DNA of 5,847 nucleotides from an uncultured Bacteroidia bacterium (GTDB taxonomy: Bacteria > Bacteroidota > Bacteroidia > SpSt-205), in assembly GCA_937995505.1 (NCBI GenBank), contig CALKJV010000144.1:1-5847 (forward strand), given 5' to 3'. The notes beneath the pieces are model-generated. The model searched no databases and was not told where the DNA came from. It saw nothing but the letters and a program-made list of their open reading frames with translations. This document shows positions 1-5,847 of this stretch, piece after piece. The position numbers were made by a program, and so were the translations under genes. Each line of letters starts with the position of its first letter. Position 1 is the first letter of the stretch.

Positions 1-1
1 G

Positions 2-1186
2 GAGGGGGAGCTGCGGTACGCAAGCCCTTCATTAGAACGGACGCTAGGTTACGCCCCTGGGCAGGTAGAGGGCACGAAAGTACAGGAGTACTTGCATCCA
101 GAGGACCGGCCCCTCGTAGAGACTGCCCTTCAGCGCCAGAGCTCGGCTTTTTTCACGATACGGCTACAGCATCGGGAAGGGGCCTGGCGTTACTTTGAGG
201 CTATCGGTCAGCCTCTCTTCTCTGACCCGCTGGTAGGGGGCTATCTGCTTACGGTGCGGGATGTAACCGACCGCAAGCGCGAAGAGACCCAACGCCGAGA
301 GAAAGAAGCCGCCGCTCTTCGCTTAGCGGTAGAACGCGAGCGAGCCGAGTACGAAAAAAGCCTCATAGAACAAAGTAAACGCCAGCTGGAAGCCGCCTAC
401 AAGCTGATTGAAGAGAAAAATCGAGAAATTGAAGAAAGTCTTCAATACGCGGCTCGTATTCAGCAAGGGATGGTTCCTTCTCCGGCGCAGATACGGCAGT
501 ATTTTCCAGAGAGTTTTGTCTTTTGGCGGCCGAGAGATGTCGTGAGTGGGGATTTTTACTGGTTTTTGGCGCTGGAAGATCGTGTATATGGAGCGGCTGC
601 GGACTGTACTGGACATGGCGTACCAGGGGCCTTGATGACGATGATCTCCTCGGCTATGCTCACACAGGCAGTGCTAGGCGAAGGGGCACGGGAGCCGGAT
701 GCGATTCTATCCGCGGTGCACCGGCTGATGCGGCGGGCTCTGCGCCAGGACCTACCCGACGCCAAATCCGAAGACGGGATGGATATTGCCCTACTCTGCT
801 ACGAGCTTCAGCATCGTCGCCTGTACTACGCTGGTGCCAATCGTCCGTTGTGGGTAGCCCAGCCGGATAGCGGTGAACTGACAGAGATCCGCGCAGACCG
901 TAAAGGTATAGGCGGCGCTTCTGCGCCGGCGCAGCACTTTTTTACCCTGCATGTTTTAGAGTTGCCTCAGGGGTCGTGGGTGTATATCTCCTCTGATGGA
1001 TACGCAGATCAGTTCGGGGGGGCCGACGGTCGGAAGTACATGGGTAAGCGGTTCAAGCAGCTTCTCTACCAGCTATCGTCGCTCTCTGCGGAAGCTCAGG
1101 CTCAAGCGTTAGGAGCTGAGTTGGATAGCTGGCGGGGCAGCTATGAGCAAGTAGATGATATTTTGGTGCTGGGTTTTCGGGTGTAG
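2..1186 (+). CDS. PAS domain-containing SpoIIE/PP2C-type serine phosphatase (5' partial)
   Basis: The frame is open from base 2, so the N-terminus lies upstream and the real start is not visible; the TTG at 92 is an internal Leu codon within the PAS fold. Counting from base 2 (394 visible residues), residues 1 to about 95 form a PAS/PAC module: LRYASPSLERTLGY, then HPEDR, ending in VRDVTDRK. Residues about 95-150 are a charged, Glu/Lys/Arg-rich coiled coil. Residues about 150-394 are a SpoIIE-type PP2C phosphatase. Its metal-binding acidic residues are all present: SGDFYWF (Asp about 184), ADCTGHGVPG (Asp about 201), SSDGYADQFGG (Asp about 332) and VDDILVLGF (Asp about 385/386). Proteins of this build usually dephosphorylate a Ser/Thr-phosphorylated anti-sigma-factor antagonist in response to a signal sensed by the N-terminal module. 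No such partner is visible here, so ligand and target are unknown. Further sensor domains (PAS, GAF, membrane) may lie upstream. Family assignment is secure; the role is inferred. Confidence 0.93.
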   Translation, partial: EGELRYASPSLERTLGYAPGQVEGTKVQEYLHPEDRPLVETALQRQSSAFFTIRLQHREGAWRYFEAIGQPLFSDPLVGGYLLTVRDVTDRKREETQRREKEAAALRLAVERERAEYEKSLIEQSKRQLEAAYKLIEEKNREIEESLQYAARIQQGMVPSPAQIRQYFPESFVFWRPRDVVSGDFYWFLALEDRVYGAAADCTGHGVPGALMTMISSAMLTQAVLGEGAREPDAILSAVHRLMRRALRQDLPDAKSEDGMDIALLCYELQHRRLYYAGANRPLWVAQPDSGELTEIRADRKGIGGASAPAQHFFTLHVLELPQGSWVYISSDGYADQFGGADGRKYMGKRFKQLLYQLSSLSAEAQAQALGAELDSWRGSYEQVDDILVLGFRV

Positions 1187-1205
1187 GGAGCAGCGAGGGA
1201 TTTTG

Positions 1206-1213
1206 TAAGTTTG
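1206..1213 (+). promoter_or_regulatory. Possible Bacteroidota-type -7 promoter element upstream of the formimidoyltransferase
   Basis: TAAGTTTG matches the Bacteroidota sigma-ABfr -7 consensus TAnnTTTG and lies in the only intergenic gap of the window (1187-1217), ending 4 nt before the ATG at 1218. No convincing TTG-type -33 element is present at the usual spacing of about 19-21 nt. The same pattern also occurs inside coding sequence at 3751 and 5091, about what chance predicts. If it is real, transcription would begin at or very near the start codon. This is a weak call resting on position and consensus only. Confidence 0.3.
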
Positions 1214-1217
1214 CCGC

Positions 1218-2675
1218 ATGGAGCCTGTCCTTCTTTGCACGCCGAATTTTAGTGAGGGCCGCAATGCCCCTGTGATTGAGGCGATAGTAGGGGCTGTGGG
1301 TTCGGTAGCGGGGGTGAAGGTGTTGGCGGTAGATTCAGGTGCTACGGTGAATCGGACTGTCGTTGCCTTTGGGGGGGCCCCAGCGGCGGTTTTTCAGGCG
1401 GCTCGGGCCTTGTATGAGGCGGCGCTCAAACGCATTGATATGCGGCAGCATCAGGGCGTCCACCCGCGCATCGGAGCTGTAGATGTGTGCCCCTTTACGC
1501 CGTATCGGGGCGTAGAGGCTGTCTGGCTCAAGGCAGAGGTCGAACGCTTTGCACAGGAAATCGCTGATACGTTTCGATTGCCGGTGTATCTGTATGCCCA
1601 GTCTGCCCGCACAGAAGCTCGTCGTAGCCTTCCCGCTATCCGTAAGGGCGGTTATGAGAAGTTAGCTGAGCGGCTTAAGTCGCCGGAGTGGGCGCCGGAT
1701 TACGGCCCTATTGTCTTCAATGCTCGTACCGGGGCTACCGCTATTGGGGTACGAGATTACATAGCGGCCTTCAACCTGACACTAAACACTCGTTCGGACA
1801 CAATTGCACAGCGCATAGCCCGTACGGTTCGAGCTAGCAATGGAGGCCTGCCTTATGTGCAAGCTATTGGCTGGTTCTTGCCGGAGCTGGGTTTTGCGCA
1901 AGTGAGCGTGAATGTTTTGGACTTGCGGGCAATGCCGCTATATCGGGTTTTTGAGGCGGTGGAGGAAGCCGCTCGGGCCCAGCGTGTGCGCATTACGGGT
2001 ACAGAGATTGTGGGGATTCTCCCAGAATGGGCGCTTTTAGAGACAGGGCGGCACTTTTTGAGTTCGGCAGGCGAAGCCGCAGATACAGTATCCTCCGCAG
2101 AGTTGGTCCAGGTGGCTTTGCGCTCGCTTATGTTAGAGAAATTCCGTCCAGAGGAGCGCTTGCCCGAATGGGTTTTTGGTCCTACGGAGCCGGGTCCTGA
2201 CCTTGGTGAGCTCCCGCTGCGGGAGTTACTCTGGGGCTTAGCTGAGCGCCAGAGACCCCTTTCCCCTATGCTGGCGGTAATCGTAGAAACCGCTATGGCT
2301 CTGAGCTTAGCCTCGCGGCTAGCGGCGGGCCTGCCGGCCCGAAACGCTTTTTCTCATGCAGAGTATATGCAGCTGCTCCAGGACGTACTCCTTCTGCTCC
2401 AGAAGCCCAAACTGGACTTAGAAGACCTGCGTTTCCTTGGGCGGAAGCTGCTTCGTGGATTTGCGCTCTTTCGGCAGATGGGCGAGGCCTTAGCCCTTCA
2501 CAATCGCGAAGAGATGCTTCTCCTGGCTCAGCTTTTCAGCGGGGCGGTAGAGCTCTTAGCAGCAGCGTATATGCCCTTTCAAGCCCAGCTGCCAGAGCTG
2601 GCCCAAGAGCGGCACGATATTCAGCTTCAAGGCCGCTTTTTCCAAGAAGAACTTCTCAGCCGAGTACGCATATGA
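1218..2675 (+). CDS. ftcD: Glutamate formimidoyltransferase with a degenerate cyclodeaminase-like C-terminal domain
   Basis: Product of 485 residues. The N-terminal two-thirds (about 1-320) match formimidoyltransferase, which moves a formimino group between formiminoglutamate and tetrahydrofolate, usually the last step of histidine breakdown, in the cytosol. Landmarks are the opening CTPNFSEGR, the active-site segment VHPRIGAVDVCPF with His82 (the position proposed as catalytic His in mammalian FTCD), RKGGYEKL, EWAPDYGP, GATAIGVRDYIAAFN and QAIGWFLPELGFAQVS. The C-terminal part (about 330-485) is all-helical in appearance and starts with LPLRELLWGLA, in the position where FTCD proteins carry the cyclodeaminase. 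The family's PTPGGGS-type glycine motif is absent; the aligned stretch reads RQRPLSPMLAVIVETAM. Deaminase activity is therefore doubtful, although the helical domain may still serve dimerisation. No Shine-Dalgarno precedes the ATG. The stop codon overlaps the lpxD start (ATGA), suggesting translational coupling. The protein could instead act in glutamate/5-formyl-THF formyl exchange. First domain secure; fate of the second inferred. Confidence 0.9.
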   Translation: MEPVLLCTPNFSEGRNAPVIEAIVGAVGSVAGVKVLAVDSGATVNRTVVAFGGAPAAVFQAARALYEAALKRIDMRQHQGVHPRIGAVDVCPFTPYRGVEAVWLKAEVERFAQEIADTFRLPVYLYAQSARTEARRSLPAIRKGGYEKLAERLKSPEWAPDYGPIVFNARTGATAIGVRDYIAAFNLTLNTRSDTIAQRIARTVRASNGGLPYVQAIGWFLPELGFAQVSVNVLDLRAMPLYRVFEAVEEAARAQRVRITGTEIVGILPEWALLETGRHFLSSAGEAADTVSSAELVQVALRSLMLEKFRPEERLPEWVFGPTEPGPDLGELPLRELLWGLAERQRPLSPMLAVIVETAMALSLASRLAAGLPARNAFSHAEYMQLLQDVLLLLQKPKLDLEDLRFLGRKLLRGFALFRQMGEALALHNREEMLLLAQLFSGAVELLAAAYMPFQAQLPELAQERHDIQLQGRFFQEELLSRVRI

Positions 2676-3709
2676 ACCTCCGCCTTGCCGATATTGCGCA
2701 ATCGGTACAAGCCCTGCGCACTGAAGGTCCATTAGATCGGGTAATTCAAAATTTTGCTAGTTTAGCCGAAGCTACAGAGTCAGACTTATCTTTTTTTGCA
2801 GATCCTCGCTATGAAAGCACCCTGTATCAGACCCGAGCCGGTGCTGTGCTAGTGCCAGAAGATCTTTCGCTGCGTAAGCCCTTGCCTGAGGGGCCTACTT
2901 GGCTCTATGTCAAGCAGCCCGAACATGTCTTTTACACACTGGTACAGCGCTATCGGGCGCAGCCGCTACCGGGTTGGGGGCAGGAACCCCATGCTTTTAT
3001 CCACCCTACCGCTACTATCTCCGAGAAAAGCTACATCGGGGCTTTCGCTTACATCGGAGAAGGCGCCCAGATTTCCGAGGGCGCCTGGATATTTCCCTTT
3101 GCATACATCGGTGCTCGGGTACAGATCGGATCAGGCACGATTGTATATCCCCATGCGGTCCTAATGCCCGACACGGTTATCGGGCCAAATTGTATCATTC
3201 ACCCGGGGGCAATAGTAGGGGCGGATGGTTTTGGCTTCTACAAGGGTGAGCATCGGATTTACGAGCGCATTCCCCAAGTGGGAAGGGTCATCTTAGAAGC
3301 AGAAGTAGAAGTCGGCGCCAATACATGCGTAGACCGAGCGACCTTAGGTACTACTTACCTTGCCGAGGGCGTTAAGCTAGATAACCTCATCCAAATCGGT
3401 CATAACGTTCGGATTGGGCCGCATACAGCGATTGCGGCGCAGACTGGGATCGCCGGTAGCTCTTCGGTGGGGGCTTATTGCCGCATTGGAGGGCAAGTCG
3501 GTATCGCAGATCATGTGCATATTGCTGAACGCACCTCTATTACAGCCCAGAGTGGAATCTCCAAATCTATCACGACCCCGGGCCGCTCCTGGCGCGGCGC
3601 ACCTGCCCAAGAAGTGCGCCAGCAGCTCCTCATGGAAGCCATCATGCGCAAGCTCCCTGAGTTGTACCCACGCATCCTCCAGCTTGAAAAAATACTCACC
3701 CAATCCTGA
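2672..3709 (+). CDS. lpxD: UDP-3-O-(3-hydroxyacyl)glucosamine N-acyltransferase
   Basis: LpxD transfers a 3-hydroxyacyl chain from acyl-carrier protein to the 2-amino group of UDP-3-O-acyl-glucosamine, the third step of lipid A synthesis, on the cytoplasmic side. The 345-residue product is close to the usual LpxD length (about 340). Residues 1 to about 105 form the uridine-binding N-terminal domain, with the typical LAEATESDLSFFADPRY and AGAVLVPED. Residues about 108-300 are hexapeptide repeats of a left-handed beta-helix (for example IHPTATI, IGEGAQI, YIGARVQIG). They are interrupted by the GADGFGFY segment and contain LDNLIQIGHNVRIG, where His244 corresponds to catalytic His239 of E. coli LpxD. 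The C-terminal helix (about 314-345) is the expected ACP-contacting end. The start ATG overlaps the ftcD stop by 4 nt, and lpxC-fabZ follows after 6 nt, so the three genes are almost certainly one transcript. No key residue is missing. LpxA was considered, but it lacks this N-terminal domain. Confidence 0.97.
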   Translation: MNLRLADIAQSVQALRTEGPLDRVIQNFASLAEATESDLSFFADPRYESTLYQTRAGAVLVPEDLSLRKPLPEGPTWLYVKQPEHVFYTLVQRYRAQPLPGWGQEPHAFIHPTATISEKSYIGAFAYIGEGAQISEGAWIFPFAYIGARVQIGSGTIVYPHAVLMPDTVIGPNCIIHPGAIVGADGFGFYKGEHRIYERIPQVGRVILEAEVEVGANTCVDRATLGTTYLAEGVKLDNLIQIGHNVRIGPHTAIAAQTGIAGSSSVGAYCRIGGQVGIADHVHIAERTSITAQSGISKSITTPGRSWRGAPAQEVRQQLLMEAIMRKLPELYPRILQLEKILTQS

Positions 3710-3715
3710 GCTTTT

Positions 3716-5158
3716 ATGTTCCAGCGGCAGCACACGCTGAAAGAACCTTTTACCTTTGAAGGGGTAGGGTTGCATACAGGGCAGTCGGTGCGCCTTCAAG
3801 TGCATCCTGCCCCCGAAAACACTGGATATGTATTTCACCGCATAGACCTCGCTACACCTGTTGAGATCCCTGCCCGAGTGGAGTATGTTGTGGACCTCAT
3901 GCGTTCTACCACCCTAGGGAAGGGGGAGGTACGCATCCATACCGTAGAGCATATCTTGGCTGCGCTGGCGGGGATGGGTGTATCTAATGCGCGCATAGAG
4001 GTAGAGGGGCCGGAAATCCCCATTCTTGATGGCAGCGCCTTACCGTTTGTTGAGGCTATTCGCCAAGTCGGTCTCGTAGCGCAAAAGGAACCCCAGCAGT
4101 TTTACCACATTGAGGAGCCGGTTCACTACCAGGATAAGGAGCGAGGCGTAGACATTGCAGCTTTTCCCTTAGACGGGTTTCGGGTTACGGTCGTGGTGGA
4201 TTACAACTCTCAGGTGATTAGCAGTCAGGCCGCTACTCTAGTGCGGTGGGAAGACTTTGCACAGGAAGTCGCCCCCGCCCGCACCTTTTGCCTTTTGTAC
4301 GAGCTAGAGGAGCTGTATCGCTTGGGTCTCATTCGGGGCGGTACCTTAGAAAATGCTATCGTCATCGTAGATCGCCCCTATAGCGCCGAAGAGCTCCGAC
4401 GAATTGGCAGCCTTTTTGGACATCCCGACGTGCAGGTAGTAGAGCAAGGCGTCCTCAATAACACGCCCCTCCGTTTTGACAATGAGCCGGCTCGCCACAA
4501 GCTCTTAGATCTCTTGGGCGATCTGGCGCTTCTGGGCGCGCCCATTCGTGGACAGATTATGGCCATGCGGCCAGGACACACGGCTAATATCGGTTTCGTG
4601 CATACCCTCCATAAGCTCATCCAAAAGCGCCAAATCATCCAGCGCTTCCAAAAGTCTCCTACCCCCAGTGGCGTCGTCTTTGACATCCATGCTATCCGCC
4701 AAATCCTCCCGCACCGATACCCTTTTCTGCTTGTGGACCGTATCGTGCAGTTTAGTGAAGACAGCATCACCGGCCTAAAAAATGTTACCATCAATGAGCC
4801 CTTCTTTGTGGGACACTTTGAGGATAACCCCATTATGCCGGGCGTGCTCATCTTAGAAGCGATGGCACAGGTGGGCGGTATACTTTTCCTCAATATCGTA
4901 GAGAACCCCCAGGATTACTGGGTATACTTTTTGGCGATAGATGGGGCGCGCTTCAAGCGGCCAGTGGTGCCTGGAGACCAAATAGTGTTTCGGTTAGATA
5001 TGCTTCAGTTGCGTCGCGGTATTTGTAAGATGGCGGGTAAAGCATATGTAGATGAAAAACTCGTCTGTGAAGCCGAGCTCACGGCCAGTTTAGTTTTGAA
5101 AAGTTCGCTCAAAGGTGCAGAAGCCGCTAAAGCTCCAGCTCGCGGGGGTAGGGCTTAG
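3716..5158 (+). CDS. lpxC-fabZ: Bifunctional LpxC deacetylase / FabZ 3-hydroxyacyl-ACP dehydratase fusion
   Basis: Fusion of 480 residues. Residues 1 to about 310 are LpxC, the zinc-dependent UDP-3-O-acyl-N-acetylglucosamine deacetylase that commits lipid A synthesis. It shows FEGVGLHTGQ, HTVEHILAALAGMG (Glu78, zinc ligand His79) and RHKLLDLLGDL (zinc ligands His261 and Asp265, next to Lys262). RPGHTAN carries His288, matching catalytic His265 of E. coli. Residues about 322-463 are FabZ, which dehydrates 3-hydroxyacyl-ACP during fatty acid elongation. It shows ILPHRYPFLLVDR, GHFEDNPIMPG with catalytic His367, and LILEAMAQ with Glu381. The usual GHFPGNP reads GHFEDNP here, a local change beside an intact His/Glu pair. 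All catalytic residues of both enzymes are present, so both should be active. The fusion is typical of Bacteroidota. It starts 6 nt after lpxD without a clear Shine-Dalgarno. The last roughly 15 residues (GAEAAKAPARGGRA) lie beyond the FabZ fold and are encoded by DNA shared with the next gene. Confidence 0.97.
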   Translation: MFQRQHTLKEPFTFEGVGLHTGQSVRLQVHPAPENTGYVFHRIDLATPVEIPARVEYVVDLMRSTTLGKGEVRIHTVEHILAALAGMGVSNARIEVEGPEIPILDGSALPFVEAIRQVGLVAQKEPQQFYHIEEPVHYQDKERGVDIAAFPLDGFRVTVVVDYNSQVISSQAATLVRWEDFAQEVAPARTFCLLYELEELYRLGLIRGGTLENAIVIVDRPYSAEELRRIGSLFGHPDVQVVEQGVLNNTPLRFDNEPARHKLLDLLGDLALLGAPIRGQIMAMRPGHTANIGFVHTLHKLIQKRQIIQRFQKSPTPSGVVFDIHAIRQILPHRYPFLLVDRIVQFSEDSITGLKNVTINEPFFVGHFEDNPIMPGVLILEAMAQVGGILFLNIVENPQDYWVYFLAIDGARFKRPVVPGDQIVFRLDMLQLRRGICKMAGKAYVDEKLVCEAELTASLVLKSSLKGAEAAKAPARGGRA

Positions 5159-5720
5159 GTATGGTCGGCGGTGGGCGTTTCGGGGGGTATCTATGACGAT
5201 AGAAGGCGGCCAGCCTTGGGCGATTACAGGTCCGAACGGTTCTGGGAAATCTTCGCTCCTTGCCCTTCTTGCGGGCTATCTTTCTCCGTCGGAGGGGTGC
5301 ATAGAGCGCTTGGGCCTCTCGGCTGGGCCTCGGGGGCTTTTCTGGCAGTCGGCCCATGTACTGCCTCCTCCAGAGCTGCGCGTGCAAGAGGTTATTCAAG
5401 ACTTCTGTCGGCAAAAGGGCCTTTCCGCAGAGGCTCTCACAAAAGAAATACCCGATATACCCCTCTCGGCACCGCTATATGCCCTTTCCTCGGGCATGCG
5501 TCAGCGTTTACTCCTTACTCTCGTGCTTGCTGCTCCTGAGGGGCTCGTGCTCATAGACGAACCTACGGCTTTTTTAGACCCACACCACAAAGCCCGTATC
5601 TGGGCTCGCCTTCGGAACTGCTTGCATAACCCCAACCTCCTCCTCCTCTGCGCCACCAATGACCCCGAAGAGGCGCAGCTATTTCCTAATCAGCTATCTT
5701 TACCTTCCTATGCGGCTTAG
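5115..5720 (+). CDS. Small stand-alone ABC transporter ATP-binding protein
   Basis: ATP-hydrolysing subunit of an ABC system; substrate unknown. The 201 residues are a single nucleotide-binding domain. They include the first strand and A-loop region (LAGVGLRYGRRWAF), Walker A GPNGSGKSS (39-47), a Q-loop region around FWQSA (about 77-80), signature LSSGMRQR (124-131, in place of LSGGQ) and Walker B GLVLIDEP (143-150, Glu149) followed by FLD. The position normally held by the switch His reads CATNDPEE, with Asn182. No membrane segments are present, so a permease must be encoded elsewhere, perhaps downstream. The GTG at 5115 is the earliest start after an in-frame stop at 5097. A later ATG at 5193 would remove the first strand, so GTG is preferred. 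This gives a 44-nt overlap with lpxC-fabZ and an 11-nt overlap with the next gene, implying coupled translation. Its size resembles CcmA-type ATPases, but I cannot assign it to heme export. ATPase family secure; start fairly secure; substrate unknown. Confidence 0.88.
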   Translation: MQKPLKLQLAGVGLRYGRRWAFRGVSMTIEGGQPWAITGPNGSGKSSLLALLAGYLSPSEGCIERLGLSAGPRGLFWQSAHVLPPPELRVQEVIQDFCRQKGLSAEALTKEIPDIPLSAPLYALSSGMRQRLLLTLVLAAPEGLVLIDEPTAFLDPHHKARIWARLRNCLHNPNLLLLCATNDPEEAQLFPNQLSLPSYAA

Positions 5721-5847
5721 GCTCGTCCTCGCCCTGGGGGTAGCCCTGGCCTGGGCTCAAGCCCCACAGCCCTTAGCGCTTCTAGATACCATGCTGCAGC
5801 GCACGGGTAGGCTCAAGACCCTGCGCTATGAGCTCAAAAAATACGAA
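5710..5847 (+). CDS. Exported protein of unknown function, N-terminal fragment (3' partial)
   Basis: Forty-six codons are visible before the window ends, with no stop. The ATG at 5710 lies inside the last codons of the ABC ATPase gene (11-nt overlap, different frame). The product starts with a good Sec signal peptide: MRLR, then the hydrophobic core LVLALGVALAWA, with likely cleavage after Ala16 (AWA before QAPQP). It lacks a lipobox Cys, so it should be a periplasmic or secreted protein and not a lipoprotein. The mature start, LLDTMLQRTGRLKTLRYELKKYE, is an amphipathic helix leading into a likely strand. It recalls the beginning of DUF1571-type or LolA-like envelope proteins of Bacteroidota, a resemblance recalled from memory and too short to rely on. 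Overlap with the upstream gene suggests co-translation with the ATPase. The function cannot be assigned from this fragment. Confidence 0.7.
   Translation, partial: MRLRLVLALGVALAWAQAPQPLALLDTMLQRTGRLKTLRYELKKYE

Noticed and set aside
92..94. TTG as the start codon of the phosphatase gene
   Set aside because: The reading frame continues upstream to base 2 with clear PAS-domain sequence (LRYASPSLERTLGY), so the TTG is an internal Leu codon.
913..943. Perfect 6-bp stem (CGGCGC, TTCT loop, GCGCCG) followed 9 nt later by six T residues, resembling an intrinsic terminator
   Set aside because: It lies in the middle of the phosphatase domain, with conserved motifs coded downstream in frame. The T run is too far from the stem, so it is most likely coding coincidence.
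1014..1024. Runs of seven G at about 1016-1022 and again near 1371-1377, possible slippage or phase-variation tracts
   Set aside because: Both encode in-frame Phe-Gly-Gly in conserved parts of intact genes, and the tracts are short. Nothing indicates that frame switching is used.
3751..3758. TACCTTTG, a second match to the TAnnTTTG -7 pattern
   Set aside because: It encodes conserved LpxC residues (FTFEG region) and lies inside the gene, where a promoter would be of no clear use. Matches at this rate are expected by chance.
3377..3838. 153-residue antisense open frame across the lpxD/lpxC junction
   Set aside because: It is opposite two well-supported genes, has low-complexity composition and no family resemblance.
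4378..4893. 171-residue antisense open frame within lpxC-fabZ
   Set aside because: It lies wholly opposite a gene with all catalytic motifs intact. Its translation is rich in Arg, Ser and Cys with no recognisable domain, as expected from the reverse strand of a GC-rich gene.
5091..5098. TAGTTTTG, a third match to the TAnnTTTG pattern, upstream of the ABC ATPase start
   Set aside because: It lies inside lpxC-fabZ coding sequence with no -33 element. An internal promoter for the ATPase is possible but not supported beyond chance.

Overview
The window reads as a gene-dense stretch of a Gram-negative chromosome, most likely from the Bacteroidota or a close FCB-group relative. Three observations support this. 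LpxC and FabZ are fused in one polypeptide, an arrangement typical of that group. None of the internal starts has a convincing Shine-Dalgarno sequence. The only real intergenic gap carries a TAnnTTTG-type -7 element. By eye the base composition is moderately GC-rich, in the mid-50s percent; I have not computed it. All six genes lie on the + strand and coding density is close to 100%. No RNA gene, CRISPR array, insertion sequence or integration signature was found.

Layout: (1) 2-1186 is the 3' part of a PAS-domain plus coiled-coil plus SpoIIE/PP2C-type phosphatase, whose N-terminus lies outside the window. (2) 1187-1217 is a 31-nt gap with a possible promoter. (3) 1218-2675 encodes a glutamate formimidoyltransferase (FtcD-like) whose C-terminal cyclodeaminase-like half looks degenerate. 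(4) 2672-3709 is lpxD, overlapping the previous gene by ATGA. (5) 3716-5158 is the fused lpxC-fabZ. (6) 5115-5720 is a small stand-alone ABC ATPase starting with GTG 44 nt inside the end of lpxC-fabZ. (7) 5710-5847 is the 5' end of an exported protein with a signal peptide, cut by the window edge.

How the genes work together: LpxD and the LpxC domain are the third and second steps of lipid A synthesis. LpxC deacetylates UDP-3-O-acyl-GlcNAc and LpxD N-acylates the product with a hydroxyacyl-ACP. The fused FabZ domain dehydrates the same class of hydroxyacyl-ACP for fatty acid elongation, so the fusion joins the two competing uses of that pool. The formimidoyltransferase is a folate/one-carbon enzyme with no obvious link to lipid A, yet it overlaps lpxD and is probably co-transcribed with it. 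lpxA, often found next to these genes in Bacteroidota, is not in the window; an ABC ATPase occupies the place after lpxC-fabZ. The phosphatase is probably a separate signalling gene.

I do not see a wholly new system here. The points most worth a second look are the degenerate cyclodeaminase half of FtcD, its coupling to lpxD, the ABC ATPase with Asn in place of the switch His and its 44-nt overlap, and the possibly leaderless start of ftcD.
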